Source: Prosapia bicincta (lineage: Eukaryota > Arthropoda > Insecta > Hemiptera > Cercopidae). Taken from it: 64,000 bases of DNA. The position numbers were made by a program, and so were the translations under genes. Positions 49,800-62,735 of this stretch are shown here, one piece after another; position 1 is the stretch's first letter, and the number at the start of each line of letters is the position of its first letter. The stretch is taken from NCBI GenBank assembly GCA_036971475.1, contig JBAIZL010000001.1:105861350-105925349 (forward strand), read 5' to 3'. The notes under the pieces were generated by a model. That model did no database searches. It had not been told where the DNA came from and saw only the letters and a list, made by a program, of their open reading frames with translations.

Positions 49800-52700
49800 A
49801 TATAAAAGTTATTAATATTGTTTTAAATTAGCTGCGTTGTTCATTCTGACAACCAACAGTTTTGTTTCACATTTATAGTTTGGTTGACATAAAGAATGGT
49901 AAATTTAGTTTTAAATAATTATATTATCTTGTTGTTAAGTAATATATAAGTAGTGAAAACTCAAATTGTTTAAATTATGGTTCACAGTATAAAAAAAATC
50001 ATTAATACAAAAAATTTTATGCCTACTATATAACAACTGTTTTTAGACAATCATTTAGTTATAAAGATATAAACAGTAAACACACTAAGTTTGATACAAT
50101 GCTCAAGCTAAAAAATATAGAAAAACAACAACTAAGTGCATACAATAAAAACTTTCTTACACATTTCAGTTTTTAATAATAAACTATTTTGTTTGTGTTG
50201 TATGAGTTGCCGATTTTTTTAATAAATTCGAATTTTTACAATTGTGAATTATAAATAATTTGTTAAAATATAATTTTATAAAATTTAAATTCTATCACAG
50301 TAAATGCACCCAAGTTCAAATAAAACCTATTATTTTTTTATGAACTCTAAAACTGGTAATGCTACAATTTTAAACACCACTAGAGCAACAAAATTATAGG
50401 GACAGTAATACTTTTATGCAAATATGAGTTGGAATAAATTTCACAAAAGAATATTTTTTTAAAACCAAAAGTTTCTACTTTTCAAATTTTTATTATTTAA
50501 TCGTTGAATATATGTGCTTGTTTCCATGAAATAATAATTTTGTTAATAGTATTAACATTTTTATTATATTCTACTTTTCTTTTAGGGCCAATATCAATAT
50601 TCTGAATATATTTATAATCAAGACCTATTTAAATATAAATAGGTTCTGGATTTACATTCAAATATATTCTGAATTAATATTAAAATATGTATAAGCCTAT
50701 GTTAACAAATCAGTAAAATTGGATTATTTGAAAATGTCAACTCTCCTGCAGCTGATGCATTTCAGCAGTCCGCTTATAAGAACTATTGTGTACTCAGATA
50801 AACAGAGGATGTCCAAAATACATCGAATGCAGGGGAGTGACATTAATAGCAATGATTATACTTAAAATATTTAAAAATTAAAACTTTTTCAACGAGATAT
50901 TTTCTAAGCCACTTAAAATATGTAATTCTTCATTAAAATAAGTTTCTTAATTTTATACAAATATCTTGTAGAATGTTTATATGGATTTTATTATAACCAT
51001 AACTCACAGTATAGATTAGGCACGGTTCTAAATAGCTCCATAACATAACAAAATAACACTGTACGAAATAAATTCTTAAACAATATCTGAAAAATTATAA
51101 TTAATTAAAAATAAATAAGTTTCTCTGGGGCAGAAAATGCAAGTCACCATAATATAAAGCATAGATAGTTTAATCCCTTATAAGGCATATTTAGTATGTA
51201 CAAAATTAAGACAAAGTAAAAAGCAGTTTCCTCAATTTTTCAAGCCAAACACACATGAGGAACACATTAAAATACAAAATCTTTCAAAGTAGGTTTATAT
51301 CTAAAAAAAATTTGTTGTGATCAAAAAATAAATTTAAAAGAATGTTCGTTTCATATTCATTGAATATCCTTAGATAAAATAAATATGTTATTTGAGGGAA
51401 GTAACATAAATTGTAGTCACAGGCAAAATTTTGGCACAAACAAAACTTTTTGATTTCTAAGAACTGTGACTAGCCAGCCCACACTGTTGTAACAGTGTTG
51501 CCAAACTGACTGAACATACTGAATGAAATCTGATTTAAAGTAAAACTAAACTTAGAATAAATGTTTACAGTTCATTTTTGTTATCATGTTCCTCACTGAG
51601 TAAAAAATATATTTACAACCAATGACTCACCATTTTCATTCTTCACTTCCTAGACATTTATTTTACTAAACCAGTAAACAAAAATATTATTATTATATTG
51701 TAATTTAATGATTACTTAGAGTTTTTAAATATTATGAATACATTTTTCAAAGAAGACTCTACGTTTCCCTGAAATTAATAATGAGAAATCAAGAAATCAG
51801 GAAGTTGATTGTTTCGGAAATGTTTGGAATAGATTTGAAAGATTAGCAAATAAGGCTTGATTGCGGGGCCAAGTTCAAAATTTTGTGGCTAATAAGCTTA
51901 TGATCAATTATGTTTTCGATAATTAAAAATTATTTTTCATTTTTTACTAAGTAAAAATTTTATTTTATTGTTTTTTTAATTCGGTTTTTTTGAAAAAAAA
52001 TTATTTCTTCATTTTTAGAGATATTCATTGTTGAATTTCATTTCATATCATTGATTTTGGTGCCAAAATTGCGAATATTGATACATAAAAATTTCCGATG
52101 GTGTGTATAACCCTCTAATCATTGGATAAACATAATGGAAAAATCCTTCTTGATAAACATATCAGTTCGTCAGACGAATACATTGAGTAATTTATGTTGG
52201 AAATTCCCTTGGCGAATTTTCCTAAAATCCTACATATTATTTCTTACCTTGCAATTATTTTTGTTCATTTCCATTAAATTTTAAAATGCGTTAATATTCA
52301 GGTAAATATGCAATAATGGTCTTTAATAACTATTAGGAAAAACCTTTTTTCCACTTAAAATAATAATAAATAAATAAAGTGAAAATTGATAGTTAAGTTA
52401 TATTTAATAAATCTATCTCTTGATATTTAGTGAAGTAATGAGGTTTTCACCTGAAGATTATTGAATACCTTGTTTATGGTAAATGATCTGAATCGTATTT
52501 TCAGTATATTTATTTTGGCTATCGCATTTGAGTTATGTAGACCATAAAAAAAAGCTACTTTCATGAGGAAAATTCATTCATTAGAATCCGAAGATGCTCG
52601 TTCTAGTGGCTTTCTCAAGCAATAAATAAAAAACCTATTCTTTTTATACTTATTTTTTAAATATTATATTTATAAATGGGAGAATACTATATAAAATAAA

Positions 52701-53305
52701 TGCTGTGTTTGTTTATTTTGCTTATTAGTTATTTTATAGTTCATAATCATTATGAAACAAAAACACTCAACGTTAAAATAGTGTGTTAGTCTCCAAATCA
52801 GATGGATTGGGATGTAACTATAGTAGGACTACCGAGAGGGTTTCCCCTTTCATTTGCAAGCAAATTCACTTTGATCGGTTCAATACTTCTAAAATTATCA
52901 CAGGACAAACAATAGAAAAAACATACAGATCAAATACAAGAGCTCCTCTTTTTTTTAAAGTCAGTTTATAAGCAAAAAACTCATGTTTTATTTAATTTTT
53001 AAATATTAAAGGTAAAATCAAAATAATACGTTTGTCTAAACCATTAATTATTTTATAAGCACCTATATTTGTGAGAAAATTCATTTGGTTATTTGTTTAT
53101 AATGAATAAATCAAGTAATTTCTCTATACTTATATTCTGTTCTTGAAGTAAACCAACTGTGACAATTAATTATTCATTTTAATATTCCGTAAAGACTTGC
53201 TATAAGTTTTATGAATAATTAATGTTGAAAAGTATGGTATATTTAAATACAGATTTTAAATTTCAACATAACTAGTCTTTTTGTAATATTTGGACCACCA
53301 ATGTG
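49800..53305. other. AT-rich stretch, no gene recognised
   Basis: No supported coding region, RNA gene or element end. Confidence 0.45.
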
Positions 53306-53347
<42 letters not shown>

Positions 53348-53395
53348 TTGATATTTAACATTATCCATTGTTTTTCCGTTGCACTGACTTTATGA

Positions 53396-53439
<44 letters not shown>
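53306..53439. repeat. (TA)n - family G fragment - (TA)n
   Basis: TA runs at 53306-53345 and 53400-53439 enclose 54 bases (53346-53399) of the outer end of the family G terminal repeat in minus orientation (TCCGTTGCACTGACTTTATG). Confidence 0.9.
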
Positions 53440-53444
<5 letters not shown>

Positions 53445-55082
53445 GATAAATTTAAATATAAACATAATGTTTAATTAAAGTTATGTTAATACTTTTCACA
53501 GTGAAGAGGCTTGTTCAGATGTCACTTGTTACTTTTTTCAATGTAAGTACCAAGGAATAATAGTTTAAAAATCTTAATATACTTTCATATAAAATTGCCA
53601 AATTATTAATACTGTAAAATAAATAAAACAGAAATCATAAGAATGTACTCCGTTATAACTCTTAATATGATACAGTGCTCTTAATTAAAAACCTATAATC
53701 AGTAACAGGTATAAAAGACATTCAAAAAAAGAAGGGGCCTTTCATATAACCTTTGTACCGTTTGACCAAAATGTTTATATAACAATAGAAATTATACCTA
53801 AAATATTTAATTAAAGACAGAAAATAAAGAACTCAAACTCTTTAAAAATACAAGGATCCAGGAAAACCTGTCAATCAGATTCTTTTTGATATACAAAAGA
53901 AAAGTCTAGCACATGACAATTTTGGTTCCTTTTATAATTATTTACTTGTTCAGCTAGTACCTTGAATTTACTGAAACAGAACATTTTTAAGAGTTCTTTC
54001 CATTAACAACACATTTGAATTTGTGATAACTGCAATTACAATTTATTATACTGTATAGTTTGTATAAAGTTAAAGATAAGAATTAAATGTCAGCTTGTAG
54101 AAAAGTAATAAACTTATTCTAGAACAGATGTTCCATTTAATTTTTAGAAAATCAACAATCCGGTAATTTTACTTCAATGCTATTTTTACTATAGAAGTGC
54201 TATATGCAACAATAATAAAACAACTACTTTAAACTCTATACTATAATAGCTCTGTATAAGGTTAATTCGTGAATAACTTTTGGTTAAGTTTAGAGTTTTT
54301 ACTTTTCACACTTTAATATAATTTTTACAGCCTTTACTTTAGACTTTTTGTTATTCCCAGTGTAACAAGATGCCTTTTTCGTCATTATAAACGTGAAATT
54401 AAGAATGTTTCTGCTCTAACAACAAAATATAAAGTAAATTATACAGCAACAACACTGTATATATAAACTGCAAAGGTACACACTGGTACTAATATTAATT
54501 AGGTTCATAAAACAGCTGCTTGGCATGGTTACACTATCTAATTCCTCACCAACCATTACATCAGCACTCATCCAATTATATTAGACATTACTCGCAAGTC
54601 ACCTGTACTGGATTCAAAGCAAGTCATAATAAGTCTGTGGAATATTATTAAATAACTCTGTCATTTGCCAAGGTGGTAAACACAATTAATATAACAAGTA
54701 CACTTTCAGGATGATGAAATCTTGTTAAAATTTATAAAGAAAACACATACAGTTTTGAGAAATTACCTAGGAAATTGGCTGGAAACAAAAACAATGCGGA
54801 ACTGTTCTAATATTAATTAGTTTCTCCAATGAATTAAAACTCCGTCTGGCATACAGAGAAACTTGAAAAGTATCCTGGTTCAATTAGTTAGAAAATGTAT
54901 TATACCACATTCTCATTTATTTCCTCTGGGGGAGTTGGAAATTTGGGAAATTCTCAAATACCATAACTTTTTAACTAAACTACAAACATTCATATGAAAG
55001 TCTCTACGTAAGCTTTTATTATAACTTCTGATTTTTATTTCCCGAGTGATATATCCTGAAAAGAGTTAACTTTATTGGTTTC
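53440..55082. other. AT-rich stretch, no gene recognised
   Basis: No supported feature. Confidence 0.45.
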
Positions 55083-55132
55083 AATTTGAATAAATGAAAC
55101 CTCTATACCACAGACTTTTCTTTTATTTAAAA

Positions 55133-55180
55133 CTTTATGTACATTTTAATTGCATAGCAATCTTCCTCAGAGGTAATTTA
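55133..55180 (-). ncRNA. Hammerhead ribozyme remnant (family C, left)
   Basis: Minus strand: ACCU, core CUGAGGA (fits CUGANGA), extra A, stem II GAUUGC/GCAAUU, AAAA instead of GAAA, palindromic stem III AUGUACAU, then A and AAGU. Loss of G12 should inactivate it. Confidence 0.5.
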
Positions 55181-55198
55181 CAATAAAAATACAAAGTA

Positions 55199-55243
55199 TC
55201 CCTTTGAGGATGATTGCTGTGCAATTGAAATGTACATAAGGTT
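55199..55243 (+). ncRNA. Hammerhead ribozyme remnant (family C, right)
   Basis: Core UUGAGGA (C3 to U), extra U, stem II GAUUGC/GCAAUU, GAAA, stem III AUGUACAU, A, then AGGUU. Together with the left arm this implies an ancestral CUGAGGA with GAAA. Confidence 0.5.
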
Positions 55244-56299
55244 TTAAATAAAAGAAAAAGTCATTTGTGGTATAGAGGTTTCATTTATTTAAATTAAACA
55301 TCACGCCACAGTTGTTTTATACAGTTATAGTTGGTTTTAATTACGTTTTATAATGTTTAGACCAAAAGAAAATTTAATTAAAATGCCATTGGTGAGAACA
55401 CAAAGTGGCTCTAATGAAACAAGGAATACTAATACAAACCTTATCATGAAATATTTTTAAAAAAGGATATACTGATTACTACATTGTGAAGCTCTTGGTT
55501 TTAGATAGTTGTAAGACGATTTTATCTCTATGGAACCCTGAAATACTCAGTTCATGTTTTAAAAACCTCATTTAATTTAGTTTCGGCTTTTAGTTAATTC
55601 AATAATAGATTATTCAACTTATTAACAGGTATAGATGTGGGCCGGGCAAATGCCCAGTGGGCAGGACATTTATAAATGGGCATTTGCCCAAAGCAGTTTC
55701 AAGCGCCCAATATCTGAGCATTTATGAAAAAGTGTTTTTTTTTTTACTTTTTACTATTTTTGATTGTTACTTGTGCTTCTAAAACATAGTATAAACTATT
55801 AATTAAAGGTAAATTTCATGGATAAACAAATAATGCCTAAAATGTTTATTTGTTGATGTGTATATTATTATATGTAATAAAAAAATTATTATTGTTCAAA
55901 AAAATAAAAAAAATAATACCTAACTTAAATATTGCTAATAATAATTTAATCATCCTGTGCTGTTGTTCTCAATAACACTTAATGGGAATTATGTATATCT
56001 AGTTTGAATAAAACATTGAAGTATTGAGTTAGGACTGCAGTAGGAGTTTGATTTTGGTGTGAATAGTGTTTTTTGAGTGGTGGGGGAGGGTCTGGGCCCT
56101 GGGCAGCCATTGTGCTGTGACCTTGGAGTGGAGGTAGGGTGGGTGTGGCCTTGAGATTGGTGAGGCATTCTAGCACCAGCAGCTCAGCCCTGAGCCCAGT
56201 TAGTTGTGAAGTAGAAATGTCTGTTGAGTGATTGAGTCTGAGATAACCTCACTTATTTGTACTATTTATATTTTTAAGGGTTAGATTAAATCATTACAA

Positions 56300-56716
56300 A
56301 ATGGTTTAAAAAAAGGACCTATTTGGAACTTTTTTAATTTGAAAGGGAAAGAAGTAACTTGTAAATATTGTAATAAGGACTATAAAAAGTCACATTGTAA
56401 CAAAATGGAAAAGCACATAAAAAAGTGTTTCAAATGCCCTCAGGATCTAAAGAAAGTGCTTCAGTTAAGTACAGTCACAGTGGTTGAAAAACCTTTTCAA
56501 AAGAAACCTCCTTATGAACCTTTACTAGTTGAAGTGGATGGGTTCAACAACAAATCTGCAGTACCAAGCACAAGCTCAGCCTCAGAAGCAAACTCAAGTT
56601 CTTTTAGTTACTTCCTAGAACGTTCGCAGCCTTTATCGACCTCAAGTCCAAAAGGAATAGGACCCCGAACAGGCCGAACCCCTTCGTTTTTTTACCACAT
56701 GGATCTCCAAACTAAT
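56300..56716 (+). pseudogene. hAT transposase exon 1 (BED zinc finger)
   Basis: Open from about 56300. GPIWNFF ... VTCKYCNKDYKK ... HIKKCF is a BED-type zinc finger (Cys-x2-Cys, then His/Cys), the DNA-binding domain of hAT transposases. It is followed by a Ser-rich linker. It ends at a clean donor (AAT|GTAAGT at 56717). The expected ATG near 56301 is out of frame by one base, so even the start is damaged. Confidence 0.7.
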
Positions 56717-57637
56717 GTAAGTAAATAAACATTATGAAAATGTACAAACATTATTAGGCCTAGGCCTGCTTCAAATTTTTAGACTATAACATTTTTTTAA
56801 CTTTTTACATACTGTAAAGCTTTTTTAATATTTGAGGCCATAGGCCTAATCCTTATTATGTTTCCTAATTTATTAGCCTAATGGTACGCTATTAGACTAT
56901 TTATTTACTTAAAATGAAACTTGGTAGTTTACAACATCAAATCGGAATGACAGTTTTATCAAAAGAAGGCATATGTTACTAAACTACAAGATTAGTTAGG
57001 CTAGGCTTGTCAATATCTGCCAGATCAGATATCAACAAGCCTACCCTAACTGAGGTTCTATTAAAATTGATGATGTGATACCGGGTAGAGATGACAGTAA
57101 CCTACAAGAAAAGTGTAAATTAAAAAAACATTTGTTTAGAAATAAAATGGTTAAAATTCTAACCATAGCCAAAATAGCAGTTAGTATAAAAAATAGGTTA
57201 TATTTTGACGTTTTGTGTGTTTTTTGGATGAACTGAAGTATAAAGATGGTAAATAGGCCTATGTTTGATGGATTTTAACAGGTTGGCACATAGCAGTAAT
57301 GCACTAATTCCTTTAAAGACCACTCCTATTTTGTGTCTACAAGAGATAGACATAATAGCAGCATAGTAGGTAACTTATCCGGCTCAAAAAGCATACAGGC
57401 CTACCTACGGTAGTTATGCCTAGACAAAGGTACACAATATTTTAAGGCCTTTGTATGTCTTACTTCTTATCAACAACTAATTTTAAAAATAAAACAGCAT
57501 AGCATCATAGCCTAACCAACGTCACAGCACATTGTCACCGGTTCTAACGTTCTAATTATAAGCCATAGATTTAAGACTACTTTCGGTGTAAGTTTTATTC
57601 ATTGTTACGCAGTTGGCAGTATATTGTACTGTTTCAG
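56717..57637 (+). other. Intron of the hAT transposase gene
   Basis: Bounded by GTAAGT at 56717 and TGTTTCAG ending at 57637, phase 0 on both sides. Contains a ~55-base hairpin (about 56996-57053; AGGCTTGT...TATC and complement). Confidence 0.6.
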
Positions 57638-59318
57638 GAGATGCTGAACCAGAGCCTCGCCAAGGCCATATTCCTTAGTGGATCTCTCTTGTCCATGGTT
57701 GACCACCCACTTTAGATAGATTTTTTTAACAAAATCAGGCCTTTCTTCAAGTTACCGTCAAGATATCGGCTATCTTCTACTCTTTTGGATGCGCAGTACA
57801 CAGAAATGCAAGGTAACATAAATAAGCAACTACATGAAGCGAAGCACCTCCACCTGGCAGTGTGACGGCTGGAGCAATCTCAGAAATGAATCAATTATCA
57901 ACTTCATAATTTCAAAACCACAACCAATGTTTGTGGAGTTTGTAATGACTAAATGCAACAGTCACACTGGCGAGTACCTTTCTCAGCTTATCATAAATGT
58001 AATGGAGAAACATGGACCAGAAAAATTTCTGGTGGTGATTGGTGATAATGCTGCAAATATGAAAGCTGCACTGAACTTGGTGAAAGATAGATTTCCCCAT
58101 GTTGTTCCTCTTGGATGTCTAGCACACCTGCTACACTTATTGTGCTCAGACATTTTAAGCTGCCAAACAATGAAAACTTTCACAGCAATAGCAGTTGATG
58201 TTGTCAAAACAGTAAAACACAGCCATGTTTTATTAGCATTGTTCAATGAAATATCAGCTGAAAATAAGGCATTCAAGGATAGGGTTTCACTGAAGTTGCC
58301 AGGAAAGACTAGGTGGGGGAGCCATTTGTTCTGCCTTCAAAAGTTTGCAGTCAAACAAATTTGTCCTACAAACATTAGTTGTTAATGAAAATGCTCAACC
58401 ATATCTAAAGCCAGAAATGAAGAAAAGAGTCCTGGACGATGATGTTTTCTGGGTCAGGATTGACACAGTTGTAGAGTTGATGAACCCAATCGTTCACTTG
58501 ATCACAGCTTTCGAGTCCAATGAACCTCAAGTTCATAGAATAGCTAAAATAAAAAGTTTAATGACTTGGAGGCAGTTCTTATTGAGAAGTTACCGTTATC
58601 TCCACTGCAATCAGCAGAAGAAAAGGCAATCTTGTCCAAATTCAAAGAGAGAAAGAAATTTGGTGTATCATCTTTACACCTTGCGGCGAACCTGCTTGAC
58701 CCAGCTGTGCAAGGTAGTGATCTCGAGCCTGTTGACATGCTGGAAGCAATAAGCTTTATTTGCGACACAGCAAGAAACACAGGATTGAATGCTATACAAG
58801 TTAGAGAAAACTTGGCCGACTACAGGGACAAACAGGGAATTTGGTCCAGACAATTTGTGTGGGAAGGAGTTGGGGTTAAAGAAGACAATGTTTACCTTGT
58901 AACTCCTTTATTGTGGTGGCGAGGTTTGAGGGGTACTTGTGCACTGGCAGAAGTTGCAGTAAAAATTCTTGGGGCACCTGTTACATCTGCTGCCACAGAG
59001 CGGACCTTCAGCACTTTTGGCTGGATTCATAGTAAAAAAAGGAACAGACTTACATCTGAGAGGGCTACTAAGTTGACTTATATAGCCTACAATTGGAAGC
59101 TGATGAATAGACCATCTAAGCGTAAGCCCGACAAAACAACTAATGAGACTCATCAGAGTAATCCAGAAGAAGGAGAAGAAACCCCAACACCCAGTCAAGA
59201 ACGTATTATAGGCCTAGAGGAAGATTCAGAATCAGAACTGTCAGATGAATCTAAGCCAGAGCTAATTGAAAGTTCATCAGAAAAAAGTGATGAAGAGGAT
59301 ACAGAAAAAAGTAATTAA
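57638..59318 (+). pseudogene. hAT transposase exon 2 (catalytic and dimerisation domains), frameshifted
   Basis: Starts EMLNQSLAKA; an in-frame TAG lies near 57714. A frameshift near 57845 leads to CDGWSNLRNESIINF and LVVIGDNAANMKAA (57834-58385), which include the hAT catalytic-domain blocks and the CLAHLLHLL motif. Another shift near 58350 leads to VNENAQPYLKP (58345-58560), and a third near 58560 leads to the last frame (58566-59318). That frame holds the dimerisation domain, with KILGAPVTSAATERTFS and KRNRLTSERA ... AYNW. An acidic Ser/Glu-rich tail ends at TAA. At least one stop and three frameshifts make it non-functional, but coding similarity is still clear. Confidence 0.85.
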
Positions 59319-59854
59319 GACACCCAAGAACACAATACAGCCATTTATTATTTAATTCCATATTTAAATATATGTAACCTCATTTGTTACACAGTTAATA
59401 TAATAGAGTACATTATGTATCCAGTTTCAGTATTACTTATCTTTCAGTAAAATATCAAACTCATTGAAGAATTATAAAGATGTGCTGAATGGATTTTTCC
59501 CCCGATTTCACAATCAACTTTCATGTGCGTCAAAAATACAGTTTAGAGGCAATAAAAAATATTAGGCCTAGGCCTACCTTCTACTTAATATAAATTCTCT
59601 CAATATAAATTCAACAATTTTGTATATTACATATGTATACATATATATTTACCTGTATACATATCTATTAGTGTATGGATAAATATATAGAATGCATCTA
59701 TGTGCATACAATGGCTAAAACATTATTTATAATCGTTGCATTACGAATATGTTTTTAAAAGAGATAAATGCCCAAAATGCCTGGGCATTTGCCCGGGCAT
59801 TTACATTGGGCATTTGCCCCTTTATTTAACCTGTTACATCACTATATAACAGGT

Positions 59855-60671
59855 TAAATAAAGTTTGGAATATTGCAATCAATATTTAGGCATGACACTA
59901 TAATAGAGTGTGTATTAATTTGTTTCAACTGGTTGAACATTTTTGCTGTAGTACTTTGTTAAAATTGATCATCACCATTAACACTGGCTATGAGCTGAAG
60001 AGTATAATCTGGTTTCTTCTCGTGAAGGACAATAGCTACAGATTTATAAGAAAATAGAAACGGTTAAAGATGTTGGTGCGTCATGAATAGGACTAATGTG
60101 TTCAAGTGTGTTGGAGTCAGAGAGAATGGTATAATTCAATTGTGATTAAAGAGGTGGTAAAAAAGATTGAAGAAACTGTTCTTGAAGTCCATCCAATTTT
60201 TTGATGAACACAGTATTTTAAGAAATGTCCAAAAACCTTCTCTATGCAATTAAGCTAGCCAACACATAGCGTGATCACACTTAACGTGATCATTCAGTTA
60301 TTATTATTGTTTCACTTAAAGACAGACACGTGATCATATAAATATATTGTAATTGAGTCACTTATTGTAACCATCTCTTTGTGTATTATAATTATTTAAT
60401 TTTTCATGCAGCAAAATATGCATTCACTAGCATAGATCAAATGAAAATTAACAAATATCGTAAATTCTGATATATCAGTTGATCGATATGATAACTCACA
60501 TCCTGTCCATCAGTTTTGCTATAGACATGTTTCACATGACTACTGCACTGTTTATTTCTTTATTTTCATTAAAGCTTATGATTTCATTGTGATTTATGTA
60601 ATTTATTTTTGGAAGTTTTTTCATTTGTTTAGTGAAGTTTGGTGTCACTTAAAGTAACAAAGTGTAGCAGG
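59855..60671. other. AT-rich stretch, no gene recognised
   Basis: Flank between the hAT element and the Tigger remnant. Ends of the Tigger element may lie here, but I could not pair them. Confidence 0.4.
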
Positions 60672-61541
60672 ATGGCCGAATCTCAAAAAAAAAACAACAT
60701 GATTTAACCATTAAATAAAAACTTGACATTCTAGATTGATACAGTAAATTACCAAAAATGAGTCAAAGGAAAGCTGCTCCTCAACTTGGTATTTCTCAAA
60801 CTCTCTTAAGTAAAATTAAGACAAAGAATCCATCTTGTCACTATCAAAGTGTAATGAAAATGTTGACATCAAAAGAAATTGTTCAGAGAAGGATCCACAA
60901 GTGGAATTAGCATTGAAATTATGATTTTAAAATGTTCACAAAAAAGATGCTAGAGTTAAAAGCCCATTAATGTGCCACAAAGCCAAATATCTTTCCAAAA
61001 AAATATGGATGCAGGGTTTTAAAGTCACAGATTGATGGTTCAATCTATGGAAGGAAGGAAAACATTATTTATAAGAAAACAACAGGAGAAAAGAAAGATG
61101 CTGATTTTGTTAAAGCTAAGGACTAGTTACAATACGAATGGCCAACAATTTTTGCTGAGTATTCTCCTAGCTGCTTATACAATGCCGATGAAACAGGACC
61201 TTATAATTACTGCTTTACTAGAACATACTTATATATTCAAAATTGAAAATGCTAGTGACTGTAAAATATGTAAACAATGTGTAATGGTTTTGTATTTGAG
61301 ATAACACAGTTGGACAAAAAGAAAAATTCTTAATCATCAGGAAGTCTAAAAATTTACACTTTTAAAGGTATCAAAAAGCTACCGATGAGTATCATTCAAA
61401 CTCCAATCCTTGGATGACATCAAAAATTTGTAATGAATGGTTGACTAAGTGGAATAAGAGACTGAAATATAACATTGTTCTTCTAATAGACAACTCGCTC
61501 CACTTAACAACATAAAAACTATGAGGAAACATATCAAAGTG

Positions 61542-61790
61542 TTTTTGTGTTGTACATTTTGAGGTTTTTCTCATAAGTTACACTTTGGTATCACTTGGCA
61601 AAAAACCACTATTTACTGATATTTTTCAGCATACGTGTTTCGCACTAGGTCAGTGCATTGTTCAATGCGTCATGAGTGCATGAGTCTTGTCTGTGACTCA
61701 CAGGATTAAACAATGGACTGACCTAGTGCAAAACCTGTCTGCTGAAAAATATCAGTAAGTTTTTTTGCCAAGTGATACAAAAAGTATAAT
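61542..61790. mobile_element. Fold-back insertion in Tigger with 11-bp target duplication (family Z)
   Basis: Flanked by ATATCAAAGTG (61531-61541 and 61791-61801). Inverted arms (61588-61670 and 61712-61780) share GTATCACTTGGCAAAAAA, ACTGATATTTTTCAGC and GCACTAGGTCAGT. Each inner end has a hammerhead-like fold (minus 61629-61668; plus ~61701-61744). Confidence 0.75.
61629..61668 (-). ncRNA. Variant hammerhead-like motif (family Z)
   Basis: Minus strand: GCA, core region UUGAACAA, extra U, stem II GCACU/AGUGC with loop GACCU, GAAA, stem III ACACGU, A, then UGC. The core resembles the UCGACAA core of family G more than CUGAUGA. Stem I is short (3 pairs). Tentative. Confidence 0.35.
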
Positions 61791-61901
61791 ATATCAAAGT
61801 GAGTTACCTTCAGTCCAATGCTATATCATTTATTCAACCGGTTTATCAAAACAAGAAAAATAGACATAATCCGTTCAACATTTTTCCTACGTGACACACA
61901 T

Positions 61902-62207
61902 CTCAACCTTCAAGAGAGTTTTTTTCTGCACGTATTATTATTTGTTAAGAAAACGTCTTTCCAGCTGTAAGAAATTTATTTCCGCCTCATTACTCCATAC
62001 CCTGAATTCTAGGATACTGCTCAACCTAGGATTGTTTATTTTTTCCTCGTAGCATTAGTGTGAATTTAAATCTTAGTCATTCATGGCGAGACTGCAGAGT
62101 TTTCGTGTAAGTTTGTGAGGAGTTCCTTGAGCGCTGCTATTTACATTAAAAAAGACTTCGTGGAGTTAAATTATTAGTTATTGTTATTACTATCATTTTA
62201 GCGTTGT
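61902..62207. other. No gene recognised
   Basis: Contains the likely 3' flank of the Tigger remnant and the 5' flank of the piggyBac-like remnant. Confidence 0.4.
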
Positions 62208-62735
62208 ATGTCTTGTGTTGTTCCATTTGAAGAGGAGAGAATTCGTAAAGAGCTAAGTAGTGTCGAAAAAAAGAAAATTGAAGTAATACAGCCTACCAAA
62301 ATTTTTTTAGACAGCTCTGCTGATTCTGATGAAAACGAGTCTCTGCCAGATGATGAACATGACTAAGATGTCAATGAAATTGGAAATGAAACAAATGATG
62401 AAGAAATAATAGGTGAAACTGAAAATGACAAAATTGACGAATTTGTTGATATCTCAGATTTTGACATTATAGAGAAAATCCCGTTAAAAATCTGCCAGGC
62501 AGCTGTTACAGTGCAGTTTGAGAATGGGAAAGAAATATTTTTCTCAGTAAAAACTGAAAAATGCTGTGGTATACTGAACCAGTATGGCAAGAGAGGACAG
62601 CAAGAAGAAACATAATTCTCATGAGAGTGGGCCATGTTCATGGTACACTAATGGTGACTAATATAAGCTTAGAAATTAACAATTATGAGTTGTTTTTTTC
62701 AACAAAGACTGAAAGTTTCTTCTAGTTTTATTTTA
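62208..62735 (+). pseudogene. piggyBac-like transposase N-terminal remnant
   Basis: From ATG 62208 the frame is acidic (VPFEEERIRKEL ... DSSADSDENESLPDDEHD), typical of piggyBac-like N-termini, with a stop at 62364-62366 and then the same frame continuing. A frameshift near 62550 leads to MLWYTEPVWQERTARRNII, similar to the W-x-P-x-R-x-R-NII block of piggyBac transposases, and then ISLEINNYELFFS. The catalytic DDD region is missing. Confidence 0.55.

Larger units (their letters stand above)
55083..55300. mobile_element. Fold-back element with two hammerhead remnants (family C)
   Basis: Long inverted arms (55083-55165 and 55210-55300) share AATAAATGAAACCTCTATAC at the outside and TATGTACATTT inside. 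Each inner end has a hammerhead-type core with CUGAGGA or a derivative. Same architecture as families V, A and G. Confidence 0.7.
55631..59846 (+). mobile_element. hAT transposon with BED-finger transposase, 8-bp target duplication
   Basis: Flanked on both sides by TAACAGGT (55623-55630 and 59847-59854), the 8-bp duplication typical of hAT. The ends are ATAGATGTGGG (left) and, on the other strand, TATAGTGATGTAAC (right), imperfect inverted repeats. Subterminal regions on both sides contain several palindromic GGGCAAATGCCC motifs. The interior carries a two-exon transposase gene, now broken. Confidence 0.8.
60672..61900 (+). pseudogene. Tigger/pogo-type transposase, decayed and interrupted
   Basis: From ATG 60672 a broken frame gives a CENP-B-like N-terminal helix-turn-helix (HDLTIK ... 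KLPKMSQRKAAPQLGISQTLLSKI). The catalytic region follows, with LYNADETG (first Asp, ~61185), RKSKNLHF, NPWMTSKICNEWL and IVLLIDNSLH (second Asp, ~61485), then SNAISFIQPVYQ after the insertion. Stops and frameshifts are numerous. A fold-back element (61542-61790) has landed between the second Asp and the IQP block, flanked by an 11-bp duplication. Confidence 0.7.
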
